Assembly (NCBI GenBank): GCA_021014325.1
Contig: CM037476.1
Coordinates: forward strand, 21,488,827-21,552,826
From: Plazaster borealis
Lineage: Eukaryota; Echinodermata; Asteroidea; Forcipulatida; Labidiasteridae
Direction of reading: 5' to 3'
DNA length: 64,000 nt
Shown piece by piece: positions 11,007-23,800 of the stretch (position 1 is the first letter of the stretch; each line of letters opens with the position of its first letter). A program made the translations under genes and the position numbers. Under the pieces are notes generated by a model that saw only the letters and a list, made by a program, of their open reading frames with translations, was not told the DNA's origin and ran no database searches.

Positions 11007-11079
11007 GGCGCCGTGGCTTAGTTGGTAAAGCGCCTGTCTAGTAAACAGGAGATCCCCGGTTCGAATCCGGGCGGTGCCT
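11007..11079 (+). tRNA. tRNA-Thr(AGT)
   Basis: Intact consensus unit in a half-repeat lacking a TGT partner. Confidence 0.93.
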
Positions 11080-11183
11080 TTAAATGTAGTTTTTTTTTTT
11101 TTTTTTGCATCACTTCGAAAACATTATTTTGTTATTGAGACATAGCTAGAGCCATAGCTTGAAACTAACTGCATACAACAAGA

Positions 11184-11256
11184 GCCCGGTTAGCTCAGTC
11201 GGTAGAGCATCAGACTTTTAATCTGAGGGTCATGGGTTCAAGTCCCCTACCGGGCG
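11184..11256 (+). tRNA. tRNA-Lys(TTT)
   Basis: Consensus array Lys unit. Confidence 0.9.
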
Positions 11257-11347
11257 ATCATCTGTTTTTTAAACATACAGCTTTTTTTGAATCATCATCA
11301 TGCTAGAGCATTTTCTTGACTAAGTTCAAATTATACTTATACTAACA

Positions 11348-11420
11348 GGCGCCGTGGCTTAGTTGGTAAAGCGCCTGTCTTGTAAACAGGAGATCCCCGG
11401 TTCGAATCCGGGCGGTGCCT
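11348..11420 (+). tRNA. tRNA-Thr(TGT)
   Basis: Intact consensus unit, last TGT copy of array 1. Confidence 0.92.
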
Positions 11421-11647
11421 ATATGTACATTTTTTTTGTAAATGATACTCTGAACAAGCCATCTATTTTTCATTTAAAAACGAGTGTCTGTATTATTAAA
11501 GTTCCTTACCGGGCCTTGTTTGTTGTTTGTTTTTGTTTGCGGTGGTCTTTGTTTTTTGGTTTTTTTTTATACTTTTAGCTATGAGATTTTGTTTGGGGCA
11601 AAATCTTGTTAAATCTTAATGGCTACATCACGTTTTAACTATAACAT

Positions 11648-11720
11648 GGCGCCGTGGCTTAGTTGGTAAAGCGCCTGTCTAGTAAACAGGAGATCCCCGG
11701 TTCAAATCCGGGCGGTGCCT
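11648..11720 (+). tRNA. tRNA-Thr(AGT)
   Basis: Intact unit with T loop TTCAAAT; the 3' spacer diverges from the array consensus. Confidence 0.92.
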
Positions 11721-11800
11721 TTCCATTTAGCTTCTTTTGTTTTCCTCAGATAAACTCTTTCATTGAGCCATAACCTGAAAATAACACCCTGTAACCAGAG

Positions 11801-11873
11801 GCCCGGTTAGCTCAGTCGGTAGCGCATCAGACTTTTAGTCTGAGGGTCATGGGTTCAAGTCCCCTACCGGGCG
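11801..11873 (+). tRNA. tRNA-Lys(TTT), array end
   Basis: The D stem has AGCGC instead of AGAGC (one mismatch) and the loop is CTTTTAG. Acceptor intact. Last unit of array 1. Confidence 0.82.
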
Positions 11874-13094
11874 TTGATTCTCTTCCTTTTGTGTTTGTCA
11901 GTTTGAGATTATGTTCAAAATTAACGTTGCAAGTCATAAGTCTTTACAGAGAGTATATTTGTGCAGTGTATGATAGAACCCTCAGGTGATGTAACTTAGC
12001 TGGTTAAATCGGAGAGTGTCTCCAATCATTTGGCTGCTCAAAATAATCCTAAATTTATTTATACATTTTTGTTATTTTTTATTAAATAAACCTATATTTC
12101 AAAACCATTGAAAAAGATATGTTTATCCCTTACTTAATCTGAAACAACAACAAAAGCTAAAAGTTAAAGGGATGGTTGGCACCAGTGCCCAATTTTATGA
12201 CTCAGTATGTGTATTTCTAAAACTGAAACTTCCTTCCTTGTCTTCTCTCCACTAGGTTCTTGGCTAGTACAGTGATTTAAGTTCGCTTTTCTGAGAGTCC
12301 TGGGCTTCACAACCAGAATAAATGAAATGAAACAACAACACCGACAACGTCAACAAAAGTATCACTTCAAAGCATAAAGCAAGTACCAAAGTGACCGCCA
12401 AAACTTACTATTTACAATAATTTATTCATGGCTCAAGCTCCACAATATTTTAACTTTACAAATATGCTTTGATATAAATCTACACCATACATGCGCAAAA
12501 AAACATCCATACGTGTACATGACAGACCATGTAACTTGTAACATCACAATGTTTACAAAAGAGCCACAGAGCCTGGACTTCCTGCAGGCACGATTTATAC
12601 AAATCCCAAAGGAACAAATTAAATCTGTGCATTTTATGGAGATTGAACCGTCTGATTTTTATAACTTTTTGATATGAAGAAAAGGGGCACATCTAAAAAC
12701 CTGTTCAGCGGTTACGTTTAACAACTCTTGAATTTATGTGGAACTCACGACACAAACTGTAAAACTTCCCATACGACCAGTGTAGTATCTTGCCTGCCAG
12801 AAAGGCCCCAGAAAGTACAAAGTCACTCTTTTTGTTAACAAAGGTTACTTGGTCTGTAGAGTTTCACAACGACAAGGGGAAACCAACATTAACTTTCAAC
12901 GCTTGATTATAAAAAAAACTGCTGGTATACATTCTAAATGGTAACCGTTAGATACGACCTCGCTTGACACCAAGAATAAAGATCCCATTGAGTTTGTATG
13001 TCGATCCTCATTATAAATGTGTTAAGCAAGGTTGTGTCTACAGGTTACCCTTTTAGAGTACGTACCCTTTTCGAAACGACTGCTTCGCTTCGGC
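11874..13094. other. Unassigned intergenic sequence
   Basis: AT-rich, no supported gene. A weak SINE-like stretch with CAGTGATTTAAGTTCGC lies near 12270-12290. Confidence 0.4.
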
Positions 13095-13203
13095 TAGGGC
13101 CGTATCCGAATTGGCGGCAACGGCTACGGCTACGACTGTTGCTAAGGGTGTTGCTATGGTGACATTGTGAACCAGCCGTAGCCGTAACCGTATCCGAAGC
13201 CAT
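13095..13203. mobile_element. Foldback MITE family C (GGCTAC-rich)
   Basis: The ends CCGTATCCGAATTGGCGGC and its near inverse flank CGGCTACGGCTACGACTG, GTTGCTAAGGGTGTTGCTA and AGCCGTAGCCGTAACCG. The same layout recurs at 47404 and 47851. About 110 bp, non-coding, strong hairpin potential. Confidence 0.75.
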
Positions 13204-13653
13204 GGGCAAGTACAACCAAGGGCTTATACTAAGAAGGTCTCGTACGCGCTAAGCATATTATTGGCCGAGAACAAACCACTACAAAAATATGCACTGCATG
13301 GCAATTAAAGTTGTAAACTTTGGTGTGTCAAGCTGAACTTTGAACTTGCCCCTAATTGGTTTACACTATTGTCTAAAACTGTCTCTTGTCATCAACAGAG
13401 GTTATTATGAGAAAAAAATAAGGCACGAAATGGGTTGTGTTCACATTACACGGTAATTTAAAATAGGACGGGCCACGGGACAGACTTTGGCCAGCTACAC
13501 ACTGAAATAGATGCATTACACATTGTTTGTACTTAAAAATATTTAACAAACTTTAAACTTTGCTCTTTTAAATTAACAACAATAGTTTAAGGCTTAATGT
13601 TGTGCTGTCAATTTTACAGAAAAGTCAGGTTGTTTTATATCATTTGGTTTTAT

Positions 13654-13840
13654 CCATACACCGATGTGTGTAAAGCACTGTATACTCAGTACTTTCAAGA
13701 AGTCCTGTGGAAAGAAATCCACAGGCATATTACTCGGGTGGGATATGCCTGTGGATTTGTTTTTATTTTATTTTTTATTTTTTTCATGGGACTTGGGAAA
13801 GAACCGAGTATACAGTGCTTTACACACATCAGAGTATGGG
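13654..13840. mobile_element. Nested foldback element
   Basis: The outer arms (GATGTGTGTAAAGCACTGTA near 13661 and its inverse TACAGTGCTTTACACACATC near 13811) enclose inner arms (AAATCCACAGGCATAT and ATATGCCTGTGGATTT). A non-coding two-level hairpin. Confidence 0.75.
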
Positions 13841-14048
13841 TAAAACCGATGCAAATTAAACATCTATTTAAAAACGTTTGTTTTTTGTTCAAAACAATTG
13901 TGTTGTTAAATGGGGATTATACACGTACAATTATTCCATAAAACGTACAGAATTTGCAATGAGTAACTATGACAACGTTTAGTACAGTGTAAACAAATCA
14001 ATGGATATTGAAAGGAAATATCAGTCAGGGGATGGACTACGGGCGACC

Positions 14049-14580
14049 CGGGCCCAATTTCATGGCTCTGCTTACCGTTGAATTCTGCTCAGGGGCCATT
14101 CAGAAAAGTCAATGTTAAAAAAAGTAGGTTTTTTTTTCTTCTTTCCGAAATTGCTTTGACCCGCCATGGAGGTAGGACCCACCCACCCCAAATTTCGATT
14201 TTTAAATATTGAAAGGCTTCATAATATAATCTATACACTGAAGAACAAAGTAATGCCTCAATTGAACCAGATATTTTAGATCAAAGGTCTCCAACATAAG
14301 CAATTTTCGATAGTTTGTTCTGGCTTAAACAAACAACTTTTACTTTGTAGTTTAATCAGGAATGAAACTGACAATCTTGGCTGGCTGGGTATTTCGTCTT
14401 CTTCTTTTTTGTTTGTTATATGTACATAAGTATATATTTTTTATTAAAAACTAAGTTTCGATTTTCGAAATGTTTAAACATTGACAATTCTGAATGGCCC
14501 CTTACAGCTCATAAAATCGTGTGTTTTACAGGCACCGTTAGCACAGAATTTCGCTATAAGCAGAGCCATGAAAATGGCCC
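14049..14580. mobile_element. MITE family E with GGGCCCAATTTCATGG ends
   Basis: The left end GGGCCCAATTTCATGGCTCT followed by GCTTACCG is mirrored at the right end by ATAAGCAGAGCCATGAAAAT then GGCCC. Relatives lie at 48237-48521 and 51765-52210. The interior has no ORF. A 14650-14760 tail (GGACCGCAGGCCCAAGGCCAG) also recurs at 29280. Confidence 0.65.
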
Positions 14581-14951
14581 CCACTTTCTAACCGGTGACA
14601 TGGTGGAGACCTGGGCAAGATTTGTCATAAACAAATGGACACAAGCCACAAGTGTCAGGGTAAAACAATGGACTGACAGGGCTCGAATTTTACACTGGAC
14701 CGCAGGCCCAAGGCCAGTGATTTTACCTTTGGGTCAGTAAACTCAGGGGCGGACAAGTCCGACTGTCTTGTGTTTTACAATTGAATAATATTACCTCTCT
14801 GTCTAATTATCTTAAATTCACAAACAATTATGTTCAAATGTTGACTTTAAGTCTGGTAAAAATCGTTCAATTCTGTCGAGTATCAAAGTACACTCACCTA
14901 AGACTAAGATAAATCTTCCTTAAGTGTTAGTTCAAATAAAACAGTTTATTT

Positions 14952-16235
14952 GGGTCGTCCTACCCGTGCCCCTACCCCAGACCAGCCAGCATCAGCAGCA
15001 CAGGGTAGTCCTGCCCGTGCCCCTACCCCAGACCAGTCAGCATCAGCAGCACAGAGTCGTCCTGCCCATGCCCCTACCCCAGACCAGCCAGCATCAGCAG
15101 CGCAGGGTAGTCCTGCCCATGCCCCTACCCCAGACCAGCCAGCACCAGCAGCGCAGGGTCGTCCTGCCCATGCCCCTACCCCAGACCAGCCAGCATCAGC
15201 AGCGCAGGGTAGTCCTGCCCGTGCCCCTACCCCAGACCAGCCAGCATCAGCAGCGCAGGGTCGTCCTGCCCATGCCCCTACCCCAGACCAGCCAGCATCA
15301 GCAGCGCAGGGTCGTCCTGCCCATGCCCCCACCCCAGACCAGCCTGCACCAGCAGCGCAGGGTAGTCCTGCCCGTGCCCCTACCCCAGACCAGCCAGCAT
15401 CAGCAGCGCAGGGTCGTCCTGCCCATGCCCCTACCCCAGACTAACCAGCATCAGCAGCGCAGGGTAGTCCTGCCCGTGCCCCTACCCCAGACCAGCCAGC
15501 ATCAGCAGCGCAGGGTCGTCCTGCCCATGCCCCTACCCCAGACCAGCCAGCATCAGCAGCGCAGGGTCGTCCTGCCCATGCCCCCACCCCAGACCAGCCA
15601 GCACCAGCAGCGCAGGGTAGTCCTGCCCATGCCCCTACCCCAGACCAGCCAGCACCAGCAGCACAGGGTAGTCCTGTCCATGCCCCCACCCCAGACCAGC
15701 CAGCACCAGCAGCGCAGGGTAGTCCTGCCCGTGCCCCTACCCCAGACCAGTCAGCATCAGCAGCGCAGGGTCGTCCTGCCCATGCCCCCACCCCAGACCA
15801 GCCAGCACCAGCAGCGCAGGGTAGTCCTGCCCATGCCCCTACCCCAGACCAGCCAGCACCAGCAGCACAGGGTAGTCCTGTCCATGCCCCCACCCCAGAC
15901 CAGCCAGCACCAGCAGCACAGGGTCGTCCTGCCCATGCCCCTACCCCAGACCAGCCAGCATCAGCAGCGCAGGGTCGTCCTGCCCATGCCCCCACCCCAG
16001 ACCAGCCAGCACCAGCAGCGCAGGGTAGTCCTGCCCATGCCCCTACCCCAGACCAGCCAGCACCAGCAGCACAGGGTAGTCCTGCCCGTGCCCTTACCCC
16101 AGACCAGTCAGCACCAGCAGCACAGGGTCGTCCTGCCCGTGCCCCTACCCCAGACCAGTCAGCATTAGCAGCACAGGGTTGTCCTGCCCGTGCCCCCACC
16201 CCAGACCAGCCAGCACCAGCAGCACAGGGTCGTCC
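14952..16235. repeat. 51-bp minisatellite, ~25 copies, open in several frames
   Basis: A GC-rich tandem repeat. Because 51 is a multiple of three, each frame encodes a 17-residue repeat: QGRPAHAPTPDQPASAA and VVLPMPLPQTSQHQQRR on the + strand, and GWSGVGAWAGRPCAADA on the - strand. One + frame is open from 14924 to 16168; the others are broken by single substitutions (for example TAA at 15442-15444). No convincing ATG, splice sites or flanking coding sequence were found, so expression as protein is not supported. Copies differ at only a few positions, which suggests recent homogenisation. Confidence 0.93.
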
Positions 16236-17095
16236 TCCATGAAAGATTTGACTATCAATAATAATGTAGCTTTAAATTTTAAAACCAATGCAAACATTAA
16301 ATTGTCATTCTTTGCCTTGTACTAAAAATAGAGCTCGATCGCAACATTCTTCCTACTTTTTACATTATCCATGGAGCCTCCATTATCATATCGTGTGTGT
16401 ACATGTTGTGGTTGTGCGCATTGTGCCGACTGCAGTACAATTGTTCCCATCATGCATCACTATATCCTCGGCAAGAATTTGTACAAGCTCATCGGCCCAT
16501 GCCAGGGGTCCTGGATGAGACCAGTGGGGCCGGGCAAACACAATTCACTTTTGGGGAGGTACAGAATCTCCAGGGGGATAGAATCTCATGAGACACCAGC
16601 CTCGTGTTTTCATTGGCTGGTCGTGCAGTACTAAATCAATCAAAATCCAGCAAAATAATCAATGGATTTAAAAACAATTTGACAGTGTTAGGGTTAAATT
16701 ACATCAATAATAGACAAAGATCTCTTGGCAATTTAACAGCATGGCTTTGGACCATCATGACGCAACAAAATGCTTGGATTAACCACATAAAAAAAAGTGT
16801 TTTATTGCTAAAACAAACAAGACGCTCACTGCACCAAGGTTTACAAATTTGTTGAGTGCTCAAATTATATGCAGCGCAAGATAAATAGCACATTTCAGTT
16901 GAACTCCTAAGATGCAGACTAAATGGGGCTCGATTTTCGGGGGAATATCCACAAAACCACTGAACTTGTAGTTTAAAATGCTTCCTGGGCCAAAATTGTT
17001 TACAAGCTTAGACTGGATTCAAAATGAGAACAAAATTCCTAACACAGTTCAATATGCATTGAACTTGAAAAAAAGATTCCTTTCGAAGCAACTTG
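16236..17095. other. Unassigned sequence
   Basis: Lies downstream of VTA1 in its transcriptional direction. Nothing recognisable. Confidence 0.4.
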
Positions 17096-17119
17096 GTTTG
17101 GATCATAATTTTTCATCCA

Positions 17120-17425
17120 AAAATATTTGAATCTGAGAAATGATTCATGCATGAATCGTTACTCAGGTTTCTGAGGGTTGGTGTCAGTTCGCGAATGCTG
17201 CCACCAGAAATTATTTGGTACACACTGTCACCTCGCTAAACAGGGATGGATTTGACGTTCTTGTGAACATACTGTTACAGTTTTTTGCTGTTTTCTCAAC
17301 AAGCAGACACTGAATTCAGCAGACACATTAACATGTGACTTTTATTGTATCTTTATTGATAATTTTGCCAATAAATCAGCATCACATTGACACAAACCAA
17401 TGTATGACCCTACCTTCAGGTCAAT
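17120..17425. repeat. Dispersed repeat family D, copy 1
   Basis: Shares blocks in the same order with 54260-54555: GAGAAATGATTCATGCATG, GGTTGGTGTC, TTCGCGAATGCTGC, CACCTCGCTAAAC, GACGTTCTTG, TTTTCTCAACAAG and CCAATAAATCAGCATCAC. The TTTATT words at 17341 and 17351 read as AATAAA on the - strand, so this copy could supply the VTA1 poly(A) signal, about 400 nt past the stop. That role is inference. Confidence 0.75.
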
Positions 17426-17750
17426 GCAAAAACATATGCAAAAGGCAAGTCCAAAGATTCATTTTTTTTCTGTACATAAAACCCTCAAAGAAAACCAAAT
17501 TGCTCAATACATTTCCAACGGGTTGGTAGTTATACTCAAAGCCAGTTTGCATGTGGATGTTGGCGTAGCTTACAGTGGCATAACGTCACACATTACGAAT
17601 AGGTTAACATCGCTAAGCGATATTTACAAGATATCAACTTCATTAAATCAAGGCCTGCCACTACGAGAGAGAAAAAAAACCCGGTAAGCAGATCTGGTAC
17701 TTTGGCGTCTTGTCGGCATACTGTGTCAAATTGTGATTGGTAGAAGCAGT

Positions 17751-17896
17751 TCATTCCTTTCCAGTCTTGAGTAGCTTCAGAGCTTTCTCTAAGTAATCAA
17801 CAGCCGCTGGGACGTCTTCGTACTGGAGTGAACTCCCTGCATACTTGCAGTACTTCTGGGCCTTGGTGAAATCCGTAGTCGATAATTTGGGGAATC
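17751..17896 (-). CDS. VTA1: VTA1 exon 7 (VSE domain, stop)
   Basis: Encodes FPKLSTTDFTKAQKYCKYAG through YLEKALKLLKTGKE and a TGA stop: the VPS4-binding C-terminal helices. Acceptor GACCACAG. Confidence 0.96.
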
Positions 17897-20800
17897 CTGT
17901 GGTCGCAAACAAAAATTCATAATAATGAAATATTCATGTCATTAATATAGGATCTGACTCTTTTGTACTAAGCCAAGTATTTGTTGGGGAGTTAACAAAA
18001 TGCGTGTACAAATCCTATGGGATTTTTACGGAAGGAAATTAAAATAAAAACAAATAAAAATCCTGAAGAAAACAACAGCTGTTCCAACCACTACGTCGGA
18101 ACAGCTAATTACAAGAATTGCACTGGTTACCATTTAAAGTAGCAGTATTAAATACAGACTATAAGGTCGTTAGTGCAGTTTGTGTGGTTTTCATACAAGT
18201 GGTTTTGCATGTTTTGGAGCTCCTGGTAAATGGAGTTTATTGATCAAGAGTGGTCTCCAAAGCAATTGTTTGGCAAAAAGAAAGAATCGTTTTCTTAGAT
18301 AAACATTTATTTTTGGATTTTGATGTATTTTTTCAAATGTATGTACGCATTTTTTATCATGGCGTGTCGTGGCCGGGCGAGTTAAGAGCACCGGACTCAA
18401 GCTCTGGTGTTTCTGATCAGTAGAGTTTGGATTTGAGTCCTGGTCATGACACTTGTTTCCTTGAGCAAGATGCTTTAAAATAATTGCTTTGTCCTTCGGA
18501 TGGAACATTAAGCCGTAGGTCCCGTGTTCTAGGATTGGTAGTGCATGTAAAACAACCAAGTGGAAGAGTAGAGGTATCGCAAGCACCCTTGTTTACAGGT
18601 TTCCTCAGGCTTGCGCGCTACAGTGATTAAGTTCACTTATGAGGCATCCTTGGTTTCATTACCAGAAATATATAATAATAATATTAATAATAATAATAAT
18701 CATTATCATTATGGAATGTGAAAATGCAGTTAACGACCTTATAGAACTGAGCCGATAATACAAAACTATTGCTCTTTGTGTTTGAATCTCTCACGAACAG
18801 TGCCACTGCATATATTGAGGATTTCCTTAAACCTTGACTAGCAAACTCCGTTCTGACAATTCATACATCCTCAATGAGCCTGAATCAAATCGGTCATGGG
18901 GGTGACAGTTGGTCTTCCTCAAGCCCCACCGGCCGCCGCGTTTATGGAACGAATTGGCGCCACATGTCAAATCACTGGTTTCTTTTATGCAATTGAAGTA
19001 AAACCTCAAAAACCTATCTCTTTAATGAAGCATTTGCATAATGTTGTTTTCTTGGTTGTCTGCTGTATCCCGTCAGTGCAAACATTTTGAATCTCCTAAA
19101 ATAGCACTTGTGTTACGGCGAGTTTGAAATTGTCAAAGCGTTGTATCTTGCTTAACCCTTTAGAGATCATTCATTTCTGTATAATCATCACCTTATGCCT
19201 AGACATTGCTAATCTTCTTGATGTTTTGACTTCATTTATGTAATTATATTCAGGAAAAATGTCAGGAAAGTTATAAGAACCAGAAATATATGGGTTTGTT
19301 TTAGAATTGTAGATTCTTTGTTAACATGGGAAACATTGAATAAAATTTAGCACAAAACCTTTTCTTTGACCTCTTGCTCTTGCTCTTGTTTAAGCGTAAG
19401 TAGGTCAAATCTTGTTCCCGTTTTCGGCTTCTGTGTGCATTTCGGTACAAGCTGTTGCGGCCACTTCGGTCGCTGAAGGGTTAAAATAGCCTGAATGTAC
19501 ACACAAAACAAGTACGCGCCAAGCAGCAGCTCTATAGAAAATGGGCCCATGTCTTTTTGCAACACACTAGATAAACGCTATCACCACACTGTGCACTTAC
19601 CGTCAACTGAGGGCGTTGTTTGGGTGGGGCCAGGGATACCCCCTTGGTATACTCCAGGCTGCTCAGGCGTTGAGGGCGGGGCATGCATACCAGGCGGAAT
19701 CAAGTGTTGATTGACTGGAGGGTAGGCGGAGCTGGGTTGCTGAGAGTTTGGGGGAGGGTTTGATGATGCTGGGGGAGGAAACGACGAGGAGGAGGAGGGT
19801 TGCTCTGGATTTGTCGGTAATGAAAGATTGCCTGGAAAGGCTGCACCACCTTGAGGTACAGAAAACACAAGAAGACATATTTTAATAATAATAATAATAA
19901 TAATAATAGTTAGTTTTTATATAGCGCTTTTCACGCCCGAAGGGCGTCCCAAAGCGCTTCACATTATTACCCCTGGTCACTGGGCCTTAAATCATTCCTT
20001 AAACCATCTCAGCTCCCTGGGGAGTATACAGCCTGTGCAACATTAATGCGCTACTCGGCTAAATCAATCACAAGAACCATCTTTGCCCTCACAGGTACCC
20101 ATTTACCCCTGGGTGGAGAGAAGCTTATGGTTAAGTGTCTTGCTCAAGGAACCCACACTCTGCTGATCAAACACCAGAGCTTGAATCCGGCGCTCTTAAC
20201 CGCTCGGCCACGACACAATTTCAATTAAACAATTTCAAACACTATGACGTCTCATTTGCTCCACAGGTTTCCCATCAGTACAAGCACCAGGGGTGAGAGT
20301 CATTGCTGACGAAAAAGTCTGAAAGTAGGATCAAAATTTTAGGAGGTATGTTGAAAAGATGGTATTTCCACCTTTTGATAACAATTAATCGGAGGGACTG
20401 AAAACCTAATCCACCTAGGACCCCCGCTGGGATTCCAACTGGGGTCCAAGAGGTGGAAGGTGAGGAAAAATAACACTTTGCCAACCCTACCCCCCCCTTA
20501 ATGAATTTGAATTGGAGAATAATGATACATGTAGGTACCTGACTGACGCTGTCCAAGCACCATTATTTTGAGTAAAACAAAATTGCAAAAAACACATATT
20601 TTATCAAAAACACTATCTTTTTGAAAATGGCTACGGCAGATGCTTTAGGCCTAATGACTATAAGCATCACAATTATGTCATAGGCATTAGACTAACCAGG
20701 GCTTTGGGGTGAAAATTTACAAGACCACAGGGCATGTAGTTCAAAACGTTTACTGGACCAGAATATTTTTGACAAAACCAGAATTTAAATGAGAAAATGA

Positions 20801-23800
20801 GTATTTATTTACCAATCTATGAGCCTACCCTTACAAAATTCAAAATGGCGGCTTTATTACCTTCTCCTTCTTCATCTAGTGGTCCGGCATGTGGCACTTC
20901 ACCTCGTTTCTGACAACCTGTGATGTATGTCACTTTCCATTTGGCATACTTTTTGGTTTGTTGTAGCTGTGTGTAGGAATAAAAGAAAACATTGTTAATT
21001 TACAGAATATTTATTTTGGGTTGAAAAAAGACAAATTGACTAGAGCGGGACTTCAACCTGTGACCTCCGGATTAATGTGCCGGCGCTCTACCAACTGAGC
21101 TATCTAGTCCTATGTTGGCGGTCTCCCTATTTTGTCAACATCTTTGTTCGCGGGTGCCATCAGAAGCCATAACTGTCGTATAACCAGGGATCGCACCCAA
21201 GTTTAGGATACAACCTGAGAAGCGGCAGCAGAGGGATCACCTTAAGGGGATGCGATTTTTTATTTCAAATATCAAGTAATAAACCACAAGGGAAACCCAC
21301 TGGGTAATTTTTTTATAATTTGGGGGTAAACAAAGAAAAATTGCCTAGAGCAGGACTTGAACCTGCGACCTCCGGATTGAAAGAATATTGGCATATACAG
21401 TTACTGATCTTGGCCTCGGTTAAGGACTATTAACTCCTTCAGTGCCAAGGACCTACATGCAAGATCTATTTTATGTGTTCCGGAGGCGCCATAATCGTAC
21501 ATGTACAATTTCTTTTATCTACTCAAAAAGTGTCATCAATTGTACATGTACGACCCATAATATACATGTTATCATAAGAGGGCATTATCACTCAAGAAAT
21601 ACTATTGACTTTGGAATGTACCAAGGCAACACAAATCAGCAAGACACATTTTGTTTGATGAGAAAGACTTCTTTGTTTTTGTTTTACAGAATTTCGAAAA
21701 ACCTCAAAAAGCTGGGCATTTAAGGCTCAAAATGCAAAAAACAGCGAGCACTGAAAGAGTTAAGGCCTCAAAATATCAATGGTTTTGGTAGTACAGACTA
21801 TAATTCGTAACTATTTATTGAAATGATTGTAAGCATTAATACTGCTTAATAATGCACACTATAGACGATGTGACCTCTGTTTACATTCAAACCGCCCTCT
21901 GTTGACAAAATCATGTTTCCGCCGGGCAAGAAGATGCGTACTCATGGTAACATTGCGTGTCCTTTATAGCTGGCTGTCAGTACACAAAGGTTTTGCCCGG
22001 CGACATGCGCGCGCATCATGTTATGATTTTCGAATGACGTCAGAGGTCACATCGTCTATTAGCTAGCAGTTGGTAGTTTAGAATTTTTACCCACTCAAAA
22101 TTGAGCTGTGTTTTTTCAGCAAGTAAGTTTTTATAGTCATTAAGTTTTGGAGTAATTACAAATAATGACCCTACTTTTAAGCATTCTTTGCTGACACAGC
22201 TGGAACAGAAAATTATCACTAATCCTGCAAGTGGAGAATGGCAACTGTAAACGCCGAGCCCCACTGTCAGTAGAGCCTTAAAAATGGGTCTTAATCTTAA
22301 CTAAGGTGCTTTAAGGTGGAAGTAATGTGCAAGGAAAATGATTAATAATGTATGCAAATTCATTAAACCTACCTCATCTGATAACTCTCCAAATGTCTGC
22401 ATAACATCAAAAAGTAGACCCGACTTATAAAACGATTTAACCATTGCCCTGCAAAGAAAACAAACGAAGATACTCAACTTCAAACATATTGATTTAAACT
22501 GAGTCTTCTTCTTTACCCTTTTGATGCCAAATTGTTTTGAAATAAACAACCGCTGGTGACCGCGTTTGTTTTGACCACTCAAGCGTGAATCACAAATTCT
22601 TATGGTGTCATGGCTGAGCGGTTTAGAGCATCAAATTCAAGTTCTGGTGGTGAAGTCATCGGGGTGTGGGTCCTAGTCCCGGTTGTGACACTTGTGTCCT
22701 TGAGCAAGATGCCTTACTATAATAATTGCTTCTCTTCACCCAGGGGTATAAATGGGTACCTGCGAGGGTAGAGGTTGATATTGTGGTTGAAAAAGCCTTC
22801 AGAGCGCCACGGCAGCTCGGGGCTGTATACTCCCCAGGGAGCTGAGAAAGATTAAAGGAATGTTATTGGCCCAATGACCAGGGCACTAATCTAAGAACGA
22901 GTTATTATTATTATTATTCCAGTCAAAGCCCATTTTCCCAAACTCTGTTGTTACATTGAAGATATTGTTTTACAGCAAACTATGAAATAAAAAAAATGCC
23001 TCACTTATTGAATTCCCTTTCATATAATCAAAACATTATTGAGATCGGCCGATAAATGTTCAAGTTCTTTGTCTTTGTTTTACCTCAGTGTGATCTGTAC
23101 ACCTGGCCGAGCCATCTAGCACTTGAACTCAAGTCCTGATGGCCGAGTCATCAGTCATGACACAAAATCCTTGAGCAAGACACAATTGGTTCTCATCTCC
23201 CAGGAGTAAATGGTTACCTTCAAGGGTATAGATTATTAATGTGAATGATCAGCAACCTGTGCGCCCGTGTGGCTGCCGGTGCTGCACACTCCTAAGGAGT
23301 TGAGGATGTTTCAGGTAAGCTTAAGGCCCTATGAACAGGAGCAGTTTAAAAGTGTAAGGCACTTTGATACAAAGTGCCTAATATTTTTGATTAGAACACC
23401 CCTTGATTCTACCTGATTGGTTTAGAGCACATGACTAGATATGTCTTATTTTCACGAGAAAGCCGCATGAACGTGACGCAGTAACCACGCAGCAACCAAT
23501 GTGCTATACCTGTAGAAACCAATGTACTATACCCATAGCAACCAACATACCAAACCCATAGCAACCAATGTACACTACCCATAGCAACCAATGTACTATA
23601 CCTATAGTAACTGCAGCTTCTTGGTACCTAGATGTCTGGGCACAATATGTAGGCAACCAATGTACTATACCCATAGCAACCAATGAACTATACCCATAGC
23701 AACCAATGTACTATACCCATAGCAACCAATGTACTATAACCATAGCAACCAATGCACCAAACCCATAGCAACCAATGTACTATACCTATAGCAACCAATG

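Larger units (their letters stand above)
6318..11873 (+). repeat. tRNA gene array 1 (Thr/Lys, 28 units)
   Basis: All units are on the + strand. The first part (6318-8019) is irregular and holds truncated and mutated copies. From 8108 the order settles into a ~640-bp higher-order unit of Thr(TGT) - Thr(AGT) - Lys(TTT), starting at 8108, 8746, 9387, 10367 and 11348. Two ~340-bp Thr(AGT)-Lys half-units start at 10027 and 11007. Spacers are nearly identical between units, which points to recent unequal crossing-over. Most units are followed by runs of five or more T, suitable as Pol III terminators. Confidence 0.93.

Noticed and set aside
8072..11578. Repeated 70-99 residue + strand frames beginning with KRLSCKQEIPGSNPGGAY
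   Set aside because: They are read-through of tRNA-Thr(TGT) genes and their spacer, a common false ORF. Copies simply follow the tRNA repeat.
15441..16199. - strand 252-residue Gly/Trp/Ala-rich frame
   Set aside because: Mirror frame of the 51-bp minisatellite; no start context and no supporting exons.
14952..16235. CRISPR-like array
   Set aside because: Units are contiguous 51-bp repeats without unique spacers, in an animal genome.
21046..21110. Possible solitary tRNA on the - strand
   Set aside because: The anticodon loop lacks T33 and the same head recurs in other repeats, so it is a SINE-type head.
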